This document shows, piece after piece, positions 7,367-15,123 of a DNA stretch of 35,636 bases. How positions within the stretch are numbered: position 1 is the stretch's first letter; the number at the start of each line of letters is the position of its first letter. The notes under the pieces are model-generated. The model was not told where the DNA came from. It saw only the letters and a program-made list of their open reading frames with translations, and ran no database searches. The position numbers and the translations under genes are program-made. The stretch is from Actinomycetales bacterium (GTDB taxonomy: Bacteria; Actinomycetota; Actinomycetes; S36-B12). Where the stretch lies: contig WGLX01000028.1 of NCBI GenBank assembly GCA_016125355.1, positions 1-35,636 of the forward strand, read 5' to 3'.

Positions 7367-7382
7367 TGTGATGTAACTGACA
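7367..7382 (+). promoter_or_regulatory. CRP-like site and possible whiB1 promoter
   Basis: TGTGATGTAACTGACA matches TGTGA-N6-TCACA at 9 of 10 defined bases. It overlaps a possible -35 TTGTGA (7366-7371), which is 17 nt from TAACGA (7389-7394). M. tuberculosis whiB1 is known to be controlled by its CRP. If this promoter is used, the leader is about 185 nt long. Confidence 0.45.
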
Positions 7383-7584
7383 GTCTTCTAACGAAAGTTT
7401 CCCGGTTTTCCGCTTGTCCGACCGGGGATCGTCTGCGAACCTGTACAGGCCCATTGCTAGCGCGGGTTGGCTTCTTCCCTCTGCTACCGGCCGGGAGACC
7501 CTCGGCGTCGAGCAGTCGTGCCACCTCGTGAAAGCAATCACGAACACCGGATGACCCCGGTGACAGACGACTGGAGGGATTGGC

Positions 7585-7839
7585 ATGGACTGGCGCCATG
7601 AGGCCGCCTGCCGTGACGAGGATCCTGAGCTGTTCTTCCCGATTGGCAATACCGGCCCGGCCCTCGTTCAGATCGAGGAAGCCAAGGCTGTGTGCCGCCG
7701 CTGTGCGGTCGTCGACGAATGCCTCCGTTGGGCCCTCGAGACCGGTCAGGACGCCGGCGTCTGGGGTGGCCTCAGCGAGGACGAGCGCCGCGCCCTGAAG
7801 CGCCGCAACGCCCGGCTCCGCGCCCGCAGCAACGCGTAG
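7585..7839 (+). CDS. whiB1: WhiB1-type iron-sulfur transcription factor
   Basis: The 84-residue Wbl protein has the four cluster ligands Cys9, Cys37, Cys40 and Cys46 (CxxCxxxxxC core), the GVWGG turn and a basic C-terminus (RRALKRRNARLRARS). Proteins of this group hold a nitric-oxide-sensitive [4Fe-4S] cluster and bind the primary sigma factor region 4. Its size, the DWRHEAAC start and pdtaS next door identify the WhiB1/WblE branch. The ATG has a strong GGAGGG site 7 nt upstream, so unlike many neighbours it is not leaderless. A leader of nearly 300 bp with several operator-like elements precedes it. Confidence 0.95.
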   Translation: MDWRHEAACRDEDPELFFPIGNTGPALVQIEEAKAVCRRCAVVDECLRWALETGQDAGVWGGLSEDERRALKRRNARLRARSNA

Positions 7840-7884
7840 GTCCTGGCCTCGGCTGCACCCGCGACTCCCCCTCAAGCCCACCGA

Positions 7885-9345
7885 TCATCGGATCGGCAGG
7901 GGCACGCCGATGCGCGCCTGCGTACCGCCGTCCTCGGCGTGCTCGATGACGAAGGTGCCGTGCAGGTCGCCCGTGGCCAGTGACTGGACGATGCTCAGCC
8001 CGAGCCCGGTGTGGGCCGGATCGAATCCCTCAGGCAGGCCCTGACCGTCATCCCGGACCGTCAGGAGCAGGTCGCGGTCGCCGCGGGCCAGCACCAGGGA
8101 GACCACCTGCGCCCGCGCGTGCTCGACGGCGTTGTTCAGCAGCTCGGACGCGATCATGGCCAGCGGTGTCGCCAGGTCCCCGGGCAGTGCGCCCCACGAC
8201 CCCACCCGGCGCAGTTCGGGCACCTTCCGGTCCCCAGGGTCGTACGCCGGGGCCAGGTCCCGGACCAGGGCGAGCACGCGATCGGCGATCTCATCGAAGT
8301 CGACCTGCTCACCCACCTCGCCCGAGAGCGACTCGTGGACGACGGCGATCGCGGCGACGCGCAACTCCGCCTCAGCGAGCGCCTGCCGGGCCTCATCGGT
8401 ACCGGCGCGACGGGCCTGCAGCCGGAGCATCGCCGCGACGGTCTGCAGGTTGTTCTTCACCCGGTGGTGGATCTCCCGGATCGTCGCATCCTTGCTCAGC
8501 AGCGCGCGCTCGCGACGCCGCAGGTCGGTCACGTCCTGCAGGAAGAGCACCCCGCCGCGACGGACGCCGTTGCGCAGCAGGGGGATGCCGCGCACCAGGA
8601 CGGTGGCCGACGGGTTCTCGATGTCGGCGCGGCCGGCCGCGCGCCCGGCCGCCACCGCCGAGAGCGCCTCATCCATCCGGCCCGGCCGGTGCGAGAGCCG
8701 CACTGCGATCTCGGAGAACACTGATCCCACGATGTTGCGCGCCAGGCCCAGTCGCCGCAGGGCACTCATGGCGTTGGGGCTGGCGTAGGTGACCACTCCC
8801 CGCTCGTCCAGCTGGATGAGCCCGTCACCGACCCGCGGCGTCTCCGTCGTGTCCGACGCCGTCTCCGCGACCGGGAAGGCGCCCTCGACGACCATCGCCA
8901 GCAGGTCGTCGGCAGTGGCGAGATAGGCCTCCTCGAGCCGTCCGGGCACTCTCGGCGTGCCGGGCACGTACCGCGCCAGGACGGCGATCACACGGTCGTC
9001 GCGCCGGAGGGGATACGCCTCGGTCGTCGTGGGCAGCAAGGGGTGCTCGGCCGCGCGGAAGGTCACGGGCCGCCCGAAGGCGATGGCCTGGTCGAGGTAC
9101 GGGAGGCGACCGCGTGGCGCGAAGGTGCCGATGAGGTCGTCCGGGACGACGGTGGAGGTCGTCGTCGGACGCACCTGCGCGAGGGCGATGAGCCCCGCCT
9201 CGTTCCACGTCGGGGCCCACAGGACGAGATCGCCCATCGCGAGATCGGCGATGAGCGACCACTCCTCCACGACGTCGGAGAGAGTCGCGATGTCCTCCGC
9301 CGACAGGTCAGTTCGATCGCGCGCGATCCTCGAGAGCGTGCCCAC
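7885..9345 (-). CDS. pdtaS: PdtaS-like cytosolic sensor histidine kinase
   Basis: The 486-residue protein has an N-terminal GAF-like region (about 1-160) and a PAS-like region (about 170-280). A HisKA_2 domain follows, with EIHHRVKNNLQTVAAMLRLQ at 291-310. The HATPase domain has an N-box ELLNNAVEHA (401-410), DDGQGLP (432-438) and GLGLSIV (447-453). There are no membrane segments. In mycobacteria PdtaS phosphorylates the RNA-binding antiterminator PdtaR, which is not in this window. The GTG at 9345 gives a family-typical N-terminus (VGTLSRIARDRTDLSAED). It lies 47 nt downstream of ureC on the same strand and may be cotranscribed with the urease genes. It is convergent with whiB1. Confidence 0.93.
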   Translation of the reverse strand: MGTLSRIARDRTDLSAEDIATLSDVVEEWSLIADLAMGDLVLWAPTWNEAGLIALAQVRPTTTSTVVPDDLIGTFAPRGRLPYLDQAIAFGRPVTFRAAEHPLLPTTTEAYPLRRDDRVIAVLARYVPGTPRVPGRLEEAYLATADDLLAMVVEGAFPVAETASDTTETPRVGDGLIQLDERGVVTYASPNAMSALRRLGLARNIVGSVFSEIAVRLSHRPGRMDEALSAVAAGRAAGRADIENPSATVLVRGIPLLRNGVRRGGVLFLQDVTDLRRRERALLSKDATIREIHHRVKNNLQTVAAMLRLQARRAGTDEARQALAEAELRVAAIAVVHESLSGEVGEQVDFDEIADRVLALVRDLAPAYDPGDRKVPELRRVGSWGALPGDLATPLAMIASELLNNAVEHARAQVVSLVLARGDRDLLLTVRDDGQGLPEGFDPAHTGLGLSIVQSLATGDLHGTFVIEHAEDGGTQARIGVPLPIR

Positions 9346-9392
9346 GAGCGCAGACGATACGCCCGGAGAGATGCCGATCCGCCGCGCCCCGA

Positions 9393-11042
9393 CTACCAGA
9401 AATGAAGGCGCGAGATGGGCGTCTGGGAGACCGGATCCATGGTGAGCAGTTCGCCGTTCCAGCGGACCTCGCTGCCGTCGTCGGCCACCTCGACCGAGCC
9501 CACGACTCCGTTGCGGACAAGGTCGGCGCTCGTGATGCGGCGGCAGTCGCGGACCGGCACGACGCGGCGGCTTCCGGGGGCCGGGGTCTCCGCCACGGCC
9601 GTCGCGTTGGAGAACAGCACCGAGAGGTCCGACGGGACCGCACCGAGGGCGCCGTACTGCGGTCCGAGCACGAGGGGCTCTGCGGAGTCGATGGTCGCGT
9701 TCGGGTCGCCGGTGACCCCCCAGGCGGGGAATCCGCCCTTGACCACGAGCTGGGGCTTCGCCGCGAACGCCTCCGGCCGCCACAGGACGATGTCCGCGAG
9801 GTAGCCGACGGCCAGGCGCCCCACCTCGTGGACGAGACCGTGGACGATCGCCGGGTTCACGGTGATCTTCGCGAGGTACCGCAGGATCCGCTCGTTGTCG
9901 TCCTGCACATCTCGCTCGTCATCGCGACCCGCCAGCACGCCGGCGAGGGCGAACGTGCGCCACCATGTCTCCCCCGCCCGGCCCATGCCCTGCGCGTCGG
10001 AGGACGTGACGCCGATGACGCCGAGGTCATGGAGTCGCCCTTCCGCCGCCATCGTGACTGCGCGCACCCGGGAGCGCGCGATGCGGATGTCGCTGTCATT
10101 CCCGGGGTTCATGCCGTGCGACAGCAGAATCATGTCCACGTGCTCGGCGACCGCATTGATGCCGTACGGCAGCGTCGGGTTCGTCGACGAGGCGAGCACG
10201 TTCGGGACGCCGGCGAGTTCGAGCACGTTGGGGGCGTGGCCCCCGCCGCAGCCCTCGACGTGGTAGGCGTGCAGCACCCGTCCGTCGAGCACCGCCAGGG
10301 TGTCGCGGACAGACATCGTCTCGTTCAGCCCGTCGGTATGGAGGGCCACCTGGATGTCGTGCTCGTCCGCGACGCGCAGCGCCGTGTCGATCGTGCTGAG
10401 CGTCGCGCCGGTGTCCTCGTGGACCTTGAGCCCGCAGACGTGCGCCTCGACGGCCTCGCGGATGGCCGCGTCGCGGCTCGAGGAACCGCGACCGAGCAGG
10501 CCCACGTTGACCGGGAAGGCCTCCATGGCCCGGAGCCCCCGTTCGAGCACCCACGCCGAGCCGAGCCCGACCCCCCACATCGGACCTGCCTCCTGGCCGA
10601 TGACCGTGGTCACCCCCGACGAGATCTCCGCCTCGAAGACCCGCGGGCTCAGGGTGTGGACGTGGGTGTCGATCCCGCCCGGCGTCGCGATGAGGCCGTC
10701 CCCGTCGATGACGACGGTCCCGGTCCCGGCCACGATGTCGATGTCGTTGGCGATGTTCGGGTTGCCCGCCTTGCCGATCCCGCAGATCCGACCCTCTCGG
10801 ATGCCGATGCTGGCCACGCGGACGCCGTCGACCGGATCGAGGACGACCACGTTGGTGATCAGCACATCGCACGACTCACGTGCGGCCAGCGCCTGGAGAC
10901 CGATTCCGTCCCGCCCGGTCTTGGCGAAGCCGACGCGGAACTCGTCGCCGGAGTCGGGAACGCGGTCGGGGATGCGAAGGCGGAGCGCGGTATCGCCCAG
11001 CACGATGACCTCACCGGCGAGCGGCCCGTACTCGTGGGTCAC
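9393..11042 (-). CDS. ureC: Urease alpha (catalytic) subunit, divergent form
   Basis: The 549-residue protein keeps all urease nickel ligands and active-site groups by alignment from memory with Klebsiella UreC. These are His127 and His129 in GGIDTHVHT, Lys206 (carbamylated) and His208 in GLKVHED, His235 in VALHTDGLNE, His261 in YHVEGCGGGHAP, catalytic His309 and Asp349 in TSSDAQGMGR. The flap cysteine (Cys319 in Klebsiella) is replaced by Ser308, giving SHGMNP for CHHLDP. It is about 20 residues shorter than usual, mostly at the N-terminus. It starts with GTG overlapping the ureAB stop. No ureD, E, F or G is in the window. It should hydrolyse urea if nickel is inserted. Confidence 0.92.
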   Translation of the reverse strand: MTHEYGPLAGEVIVLGDTALRLRIPDRVPDSGDEFRVGFAKTGRDGIGLQALAARESCDVLITNVVVLDPVDGVRVASIGIREGRICGIGKAGNPNIANDIDIVAGTGTVVIDGDGLIATPGGIDTHVHTLSPRVFEAEISSGVTTVIGQEAGPMWGVGLGSAWVLERGLRAMEAFPVNVGLLGRGSSSRDAAIREAVEAHVCGLKVHEDTGATLSTIDTALRVADEHDIQVALHTDGLNETMSVRDTLAVLDGRVLHAYHVEGCGGGHAPNVLELAGVPNVLASSTNPTLPYGINAVAEHVDMILLSHGMNPGNDSDIRIARSRVRAVTMAAEGRLHDLGVIGVTSSDAQGMGRAGETWWRTFALAGVLAGRDDERDVQDDNERILRYLAKITVNPAIVHGLVHEVGRLAVGYLADIVLWRPEAFAAKPQLVVKGGFPAWGVTGDPNATIDSAEPLVLGPQYGALGAVPSDLSVLFSNATAVAETPAPGSRRVVPVRDCRRITSADLVRNGVVGSVEVADDGSEVRWNGELLTMDPVSQTPISRLHFW

Positions 11043-11782
11043 GACTCCTCCCCCCGCTGACGCATGAGAGCCGCGATCGCACCCGCGGCGTCCTCAGCGG
11101 TGTTGACCGCGTCACCCTCCACGATGTCGAGGTAGCCGCAGGAGCGCAGGACGGCCAGCGCCCTCGAGCGCACCGCCTCATCGTCGAGGGAACCGTCCAC
11201 CGCACCACTGTTGCCGACCATGACCCGGTCCCCCTCGATGGGTCGCATCGGCAGCGACACAGACTCCCCCGGACGGATCCACACGGTCTGGCCCGTCTCG
11301 AGGGCCAGTCGGTTGCCGAATGCCCCAGCGCGGTCCAGTCGGAGTCGCGGGTTGACCTCGGCAAGGTGGATGTGCGACGTCAGGCCGATCGGCGTGGGCG
11401 CCTCATTGGTGATCTCGATGACGCGCCACCGGGGCTGGTCGGCCGGCGTGGACGCCGGCTCGCTGACCGCGGCCGAGCCGGTCCCGAAGGGTTCCTTGAC
11501 CACCACCAACCGGGTGCCGTCGTCGAAGCGCGCCTCGACCCGGACCTCGCTCAACGCCTCGGGAACACCGGGCAGCACATCGTCGGGGGTGAGCAGGGCG
11601 CGAGCCCGTTCCAGGGTCTCCGGGAGCGAGAGCCCGTCGCGAGCCCACTCGCAGACCGCGTCGGCGATGAGCGACCGGGCCTCCGGGACATTGAGCAGGA
11701 GACCGCGGTCGCGACGTCGCTGGGCCAGGCTCGCCGCGAGGAAGAGCAGCAGTCGATCCGACTCGCCGGGTGTCAGTGGCAT
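11039..11782 (-). CDS. ureAB: Fused urease gamma/beta subunit
   Basis: This is a 247-residue fusion. Residues 1-100 match UreA (gamma): PGESDRLLLFLAASLAQRR, GLLLNVPEARSLIAD and VPEALSEVRVEARFDDGTRL. After a short Ala/Ser/Pro linker, residues from about 120 match UreB (beta): IEITNEAPTPIGLTSHIHLAEVNPRL, LALETGQTVWIRPGESVSL and VGNSGAV. A C-terminal tail of roughly 50 residues (acidic, then DAAGAIAALMRQRGEES) goes beyond UreB. Such gamma/beta fusions are known in Streptomyces. The ATG at 11782 has GGAGG 7 nt upstream. Stop and ureC start overlap as GTGA, so both subunits are coupled. Confidence 0.92.
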   Translation of the reverse strand: MPLTPGESDRLLLFLAASLAQRRRDRGLLLNVPEARSLIADAVCEWARDGLSLPETLERARALLTPDDVLPGVPEALSEVRVEARFDDGTRLVVVKEPFGTGSAAVSEPASTPADQPRWRVIEITNEAPTPIGLTSHIHLAEVNPRLRLDRAGAFGNRLALETGQTVWIRPGESVSLPMRPIEGDRVMVGNSGAVDGSLDDEAVRSRALAVLRSCGYLDIVEGDAVNTAEDAAGAIAALMRQRGEES

Positions 11783-11915
11783 GTCAGCCTCCACCCGCGG
11801 GACGGCCAGCGCACGAGGTGCTCGCTACGTCGCCGGTCCTGCCGGGGGCTGCGGTCCACACGGTGGCATTCTCGATCAGGGTGACGGCCACCGTCGAAGG
11901 CTAGCGGGCCTGCGG

Positions 11916-11921
11916 GATAGT
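11916..11921 (+). promoter_or_regulatory. -10 hexamer GATAGT, leaderless start of GNAT gene
   Basis: GATAGT lies 6 nt before the GTG at 11928. The 145-bp region to divergent ureAB shows nothing else that I can name. Confidence 0.5.
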
Positions 11922-11927
11922 GGACCC

Positions 11928-12425
11928 GTGGACAGCAACGTGACCATCCGGACGGCAGAAGCGGACGATCTCGCCGAGCTCGGGCGCATCTGCGTCTCGG
12001 CCTATGACCAGTCAGGCCAGCTCGAGCCGGGGTCTCCCTATGTCGAGACGCTGCTGGACACCCCGACCCGCGCCGCCGACAGCCGGCTGCTGGTCGCAGA
12101 GCGCGAGGGCCGCATCGTGGGCACCGTCACCATCTGCCTGCCGGGCTCGTCGTCCGCCGAGATCGGCCGTGCCGACGAGGTCGAGTTCCGGTTCCTCGCC
12201 GTCGACCCGCCGGCCTGGGGAACGGGGGTGGCACGCGCGCTCGTGGCCGCGTGCGACCAGCACGCCCGGGACACCGGGGCGAGGGCCCTGGCCATCTGCG
12301 TCCGGGACATCAACGTCGGCGCCGCGGCCATGTACGAGCGCATGGGGTTCATGCGGGAGCCCGATCGCGACTGGAGCCCCCGGCCCGGCGTCGACCTGCT
12401 CGCCCTCACCCGTCCGGTCCAGTAG
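11928..12425 (+). CDS. GNAT-family N-acetyltransferase
   Basis: This 165-residue GNAT begins NVTIRTAEADDLAELGRICV. A central strand pair GRIVGTVTICLPG and EFRFLAVDPPAWG follow, then the acetyl-CoA loop WGTGVARALVAAC and the C-terminal NVGAAAMYERMGF segment. The substrate is unknown. It is transcribed away from the urease genes, from a leaderless-type start. It ends 43 bp from the convergent biotinyl-protein gene, and a 12-bp palindrome GCAGGCGCCTGC (12455-12466) lies in that gap. Confidence 0.88.
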   Translation: MDSNVTIRTAEADDLAELGRICVSAYDQSGQLEPGSPYVETLLDTPTRAADSRLLVAEREGRIVGTVTICLPGSSSAEIGRADEVEFRFLAVDPPAWGTGVARALVAACDQHARDTGARALAICVRDINVGAAAMYERMGFMREPDRDWSPRPGVDLLALTRPVQ

Positions 12426-12468
12426 CCCAGCGAACCGCCCCACGTCCGGGAGGTGCAGGCGCCTGCCG

Positions 12469-12684
12469 CTAGAGCAGGATGACGAGAATGTCGCCCTCGC
12501 GAACGACGTCGCCGGGCTGCACGCTGATCTCGCCGACCTTGCCGTCCGCCTCGGCCAGTACCGGGATCTCCATCTTCATCGACTCGAGGATCACCAGGGT
12601 GTCGCCCGCAACCACGGCGTCGCCCACCTGGGCGACGATCGAGTGAACGGACGCCACCATCTCGGCCCGCACGGTCAGCTCCAC
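12469..12684 (-). CDS. Small biotin/lipoyl attachment-domain protein (TB7.3-like)
   Basis: The 71-residue protein is a free-standing biotinyl domain. Residues ILESMKMEIPV carry the acceptor lysine between two methionines, and GDAVVAGDTL and PGDVVREGDILV form the two hammerhead halves. In M. tuberculosis the homologue TB7.3 (Rv3221c) also sits next to the SigH/RshA genes. It could serve as a biotin carrier for an acyl-CoA carboxylase whose other subunits are elsewhere; this is not shown. GTG start with GAGGAGGAG upstream. It lies 28 bp after rsrA on the same strand. Confidence 0.92.
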   Translation of the reverse strand: MELTVRAEMVASVHSIVAQVGDAVVAGDTLVILESMKMEIPVLAEADGKVGEISVQPGDVVREGDILVILL

Positions 12685-12712
12685 GTATCGCTCCTCCTCG
12701 TCGAGCCGAAGG

Positions 12713-12988
12713 CTAGTCGCCTGTGCTGCGGTACGTGATCGAGATCTGACGGATCTGCGTCACGATCTGCACCCGCAGGCTCTCCGGGGCGTGGTCACAC
12801 GTGCACGACCTCAGGACGAGCGCCTTGACGGCCTTCTCGAGCCCGTACTGGCGCAGGCAGGGACCGCACTCGTCGAGGTGCTGGGCGATCCGATCCCGAT
12901 CCGTGGCGGTGACCTCGCCGTCGAGGAAGTCGTAGACCTTGGAGAGGACCTCGGAGCAGTCCATCTCGTGGGGGTTCCCGCAGCTCAT
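12713..12988 (-). CDS. rsrA: RsrA-type zinc anti-sigma factor
   Basis: The 91-residue protein has the zinc-binding anti-sigma (ZAS) signature HLDECGPC. Its metal and thiol residues line up with Streptomyces RsrA: Cys3, His7, Cys11, His37, Cys41, Cys44, and a C-terminal pair Cys62 and Cys64. In the known system, disulfide stress oxidises the Cys11/Cys44 pair, zinc is released and SigR is freed. The ATG overlaps the sigR stop by one base (TGATG), so the partners are made in coupled amounts. Confidence 0.96.
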   Translation of the reverse strand: MSCGNPHEMDCSEVLSKVYDFLDGEVTATDRDRIAQHLDECGPCLRQYGLEKAVKALVLRSCTCDHAPESLRVQIVTQIRQISITYRSTGD

Positions 12989-13611
12989 CAGCCCTCCCCT
13001 CCGTCAGCGCCCGTCGCCGCGGGGATGAGCCCGCGTTCGATGGCGTAGTCCTCGAGCTGGGTCCGTAGCAGCTTGCGGCCACGGTGCAGGCGCGACATCA
13101 CCGTGCCCACCGGCGTGTCCATGATCTCGGCGATCTCCTTGTACGAGAACCCCTCGACGTCGGCGAGGTAGACCGCCATGCGGAAGTCATCCGGCAGGGC
13201 GGCGAGCGCCTCGACCACATCCTGGTCCGCCAGCCGGTCCAGGGCCTCGACCTCGGCGGATCGCAGGCCGCGGGAGTCGTGGCTCTCGACCGCATGCAGC
13301 TGCCAGTCGGTGAGGTCGTCGCTGCCCGTCTGCAGCGGCTGCCGCTGGCGCTTTCGGTAGATGTTGATGTACGTGTTCGTGAGGATCCGGAACAGCCAGG
13401 CCTTGAGGTTCGTGCCCTCGGTGAAGGAATCGAAGGCAGCGAATGCCTTCATGTACGTCTCCTGCACGAGGTCCTCCGCGTCGGCGGGATTCCTCGTCAT
13501 CCGCAGGGCAGCGCCGTAGAGCGGGTCCAGGTACTGGAGGGCATCGCGTTCGAATCGCGCGACCCGGTCCGGATCCGCCGACGGTGGGGCAGCGGCGTCG
13601 TTGTCGGTCAT
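12988..13611 (-). CDS. sigR: ECF sigma factor SigR (SigH of mycobacteria)
   Basis: The 207-residue ECF sigma factor has region 2 ([40 protein letters not shown]) and region 4 ([20 protein letters not shown], then the helix-turn-helix [20 protein letters not shown]). It activates thiol-stress genes when RsrA is oxidised. Upstream lies a SigR-type promoter (13696-13721), implying autoregulation, and TAGGCT (13620-13625) 8 nt before the ATG as a possible housekeeping promoter. The frame stays open upstream, so an N-terminally extended form could be made from the distal promoter, as known for Streptomyces. Start chosen at ATG 13611 by family length. Confidence 0.95.
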   Translation of the reverse strand: MTDNDAAAPPSADPDRVARFERDALQYLDPLYGAALRMTRNPADAEDLVQETYMKAFAAFDSFTEGTNLKAWLFRILTNTYINIYRKRQRQPLQTGSDDLTDWQLHAVESHDSRGLRSAEVEALDRLADQDVVEALAALPDDFRMAVYLADVEGFSYKEIAEIMDTPVGTVMSRLHRGRKLLRTQLEDYAIERGLIPAATGADGGEG

Positions 13612-13619
13612 CGGGGTCG

Positions 13620-13625
13620 AGCCTA
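13620..13625 (-). promoter_or_regulatory. Possible proximal sigR promoter, -10 TAGGCT
   Basis: TAGGCT lies 8 nt before the sigR ATG, slightly further than at the other leaderless-type genes in this window. Confidence 0.45.
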
Positions 13626-13695
13626 GCCCGACCGCGCCGCCACGCAGGGCGGGCAGGCCGTCCGGTTGCACCGAGATCAGTCGCACGCGGGTGGC

Positions 13696-13721
13696 AACAG
13701 CGGACGCCCGAGGTTCATTCC
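13696..13721 (-). promoter_or_regulatory. SigR-dependent autoregulatory promoter of sigR
   Basis: On the minus strand GGAAT (13721-13717) is separated by exactly 18 nt from GTT (13698-13696), matching the GGAAT-N18-GTT consensus of SigR/SigH promoters. It lies within and just past the 3' end of the upstream hydrolase gene, about 85 nt before the sigR ATG. Confidence 0.75.
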
Positions 13722-14338
13722 CCGCCGGTGTGACGCGTGATCCATCGAGCGACCTGCACCGCCAGGCCCGGCAGATCGGAACGGGAGAGGCCGTGGTCTC
13801 CGTTGGCGGCCGCCAGGACCTCGATGTCAGGGGCCGCGCGGCCCACTTCGGCGGCCGAGCCGAAGGGGTCCCGGTCCCCCTGGACCACGAGGACGTCGCA
13901 TGGGCAGGCCAGCAGCTCCTCGGCGCGCGTCCGGTCCGGGTCGCCGGGTGGATGGAGCGGGAAGGCGAGGGCGACCACGGCGTCGGCTCCCAGGTCGGCG
14001 GCGGTGCGACAGGCCACCCGGGCCCCGGCCGACCGACCGCCCACGACGAGCGGCCCACGCGGACGAAGCGTCCGGCAGGCGTCCTGCCATGCCTCGTCGA
14101 GCACCACGGGCCGGGGGGCCACCGTGCGGCCGGCCACCCGCCACGGCTGTTCCATCAGCACGACCGCGCACCCCTCGGCCACCAGGGCGGGCACCAGCGC
14201 CTGCAGGTCGACCGCCTCGATGCCGCCCCCCGCCCCATGCCCGAGCACGACGGTCGCCCCACCCGTCCTGGACGAACCGGTCCGGTGCAGGAGGGCGGGC
14301 CCGTGACGGGTCTCGACCTCCCGCCGCGACCACCTCAT
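13715..14338 (-). CDS. Alpha/beta-family hydrolase (KANL3/Tex30-like)
   Basis: The 207-residue hydrolase has an oxyanion segment [10 protein letters not shown] and a nucleophile elbow [10 protein letters not shown]. Near the C-terminus, [11 protein letters not shown] and GDHGLS supply the likely Asp and His. Together they form the Ser-Asp-His triad of small dienelactone-hydrolase-like enzymes. The substrate is unknown. Its ATG overlaps the SRAP stop codon by ATGA, so it is translated after SRAP. The stop lies at the -35 element of the SigR-type promoter. Confidence 0.82.
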   Translation of the reverse strand: MRWSRREVETRHGPALLHRTGSSRTGGATVVLGHGAGGGIEAVDLQALVPALVAEGCAVVLMEQPWRVAGRTVAPRPVVLDEAWQDACRTLRPRGPLVVGGRSAGARVACRTAADLGADAVVALAFPLHPPGDPDRTRAEELLACPCDVLVVQGDRDPFGSAAEVGRAAPDIEVLAAANGDHGLSRSDLPGLAVQVARWITRHTGGE

Positions 14339-15084
14339 GCGAGGGATTCGTCCGCCGGGATCGGCTCGATCAGCTCGGGCCCGTTGTTCTTGACGCTGTT
14401 GACGAGAGTCGATACCGGGTAGGCGGTGAGCACCCCGTCCACCGCCGGCACCAGCAGGCTTCCGGCGGCCTCGGGACCGTTCGTGGGATCGAGCCAGGCC
14501 GCCCAGTCCGCCCGGCTGATCGTCATCGGCATGCGGTCATGGATGCGACCCACCTCGTCGGTGGCCTCGGTGGTGATGATGGTGCACGAGAGCAGCCACG
14601 CCGCCGGGTCGTCGTCACTCCGGGTCGGGTCGCGCCACCACTCGTACAGGCCGGCCATCGCGAGCGATGACCCGTCCGCTGGATGGATGAAGAAGGGCTG
14701 CTTGAGCGGCTTCCCGCCCTTGCCGACGGGCGCGTCGGGCGAGGTGGGCAGGTACCACTCGTAGTAGCCGTCGGCCGGCAGCAGGCAGCGGCGCTTGGCG
14801 AACGCCCGCCGGAACGCCGGCTTCTCCGCGACGGTCTCCGCGCGGGCGTTGATCATGCGGCTGCCGATTCCCGGGTCCTTCGCCCACGACGGCACCAACC
14901 CCCAACGTCCGATCACGAGGGCCCGCTGATGGACGTCCTCCTTGAGCTTGTCCACGACGAGGTAGACCTTCTTCGTCGGCGCGACGTTGTAGTCCGGGCG
15001 GAGTTCCTCGGCCGGCGGGTCCTCGACCTCGAACTCCTCGACCAGCGCCGCCGGGTCCTTGGCCGCTGCATACCTGCCGCACAT
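14335..15084 (-). CDS. SOS response-associated peptidase (SRAP, YedK/HMCES family)
   Basis: The 249-residue protein starts MCGRYA, placing the catalytic Cys2 at the N-terminus after Met removal. It shows the family signatures YNVAPT, GLVPSWAKD, INARAETV, FRRAFAKRRCLLPADGYYEW, and FTIITTEA-like (TIITTEATDEVGRIHDRMP) with the conserved His. These proteins crosslink to abasic sites in single-stranded DNA and protect them. The start is fixed by the Met-Cys requirement. No LexA box was seen upstream. The M. tuberculosis homologue Rv3226c also precedes aroA. The hydrolase gene follows by ATGA overlap. Confidence 0.95.
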   Translation of the reverse strand: MCGRYAAAKDPAALVEEFEVEDPPAEELRPDYNVAPTKKVYLVVDKLKEDVHQRALVIGRWGLVPSWAKDPGIGSRMINARAETVAEKPAFRRAFAKRRCLLPADGYYEWYLPTSPDAPVGKGGKPLKQPFFIHPADGSSLAMAGLYEWWRDPTRSDDDPAAWLLSCTIITTEATDEVGRIHDRMPMTISRADWAAWLDPTNGPEAAGSLLVPAVDGVLTAYPVSTLVNSVKNNGPELIEPIPADESLA

Positions 15085-15111
15085 GGGGCAAGCGTGCCAC
15101 GTCGAGGCCCG

Positions 15112-15117
15112 TACACT
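15112..15117 (+). promoter_or_regulatory. -10 hexamer TACACT, leaderless start
   Basis: TACACT is 6 nt before the GTG at 15124, in the 39-bp space to divergent SRAP. Confidence 0.55.
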
Positions 15118-15123
15118 CCCCTT

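Noticed and set aside
5826-7649. A 607-codon open frame on the minus strand across the sigma, lipid kinase and whiB1 genes
   Set aside because: It covers recognised genes on both strands and has low-complexity composition with no motif.
9402-11060. A 552-codon open frame on the plus strand opposite ureC
   Set aside because: It is antisense to a clear urease gene, is Arg/Asp/His/Gly-rich without domains, and arises from high third-position GC.
12455-12466. GCAGGCGCCTGC palindrome between convergent GNAT and biotinyl-protein genes as a terminator
   Set aside because: It has no loop and no U-tract; a 12-bp palindrome is not unusual at this GC content.
13548-13556. GTTCGAATC resembling a tRNA T-loop
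   Set aside because: It lies in the coding sequence of sigR (FERDALQYL region) and no cloverleaf can be formed around it.
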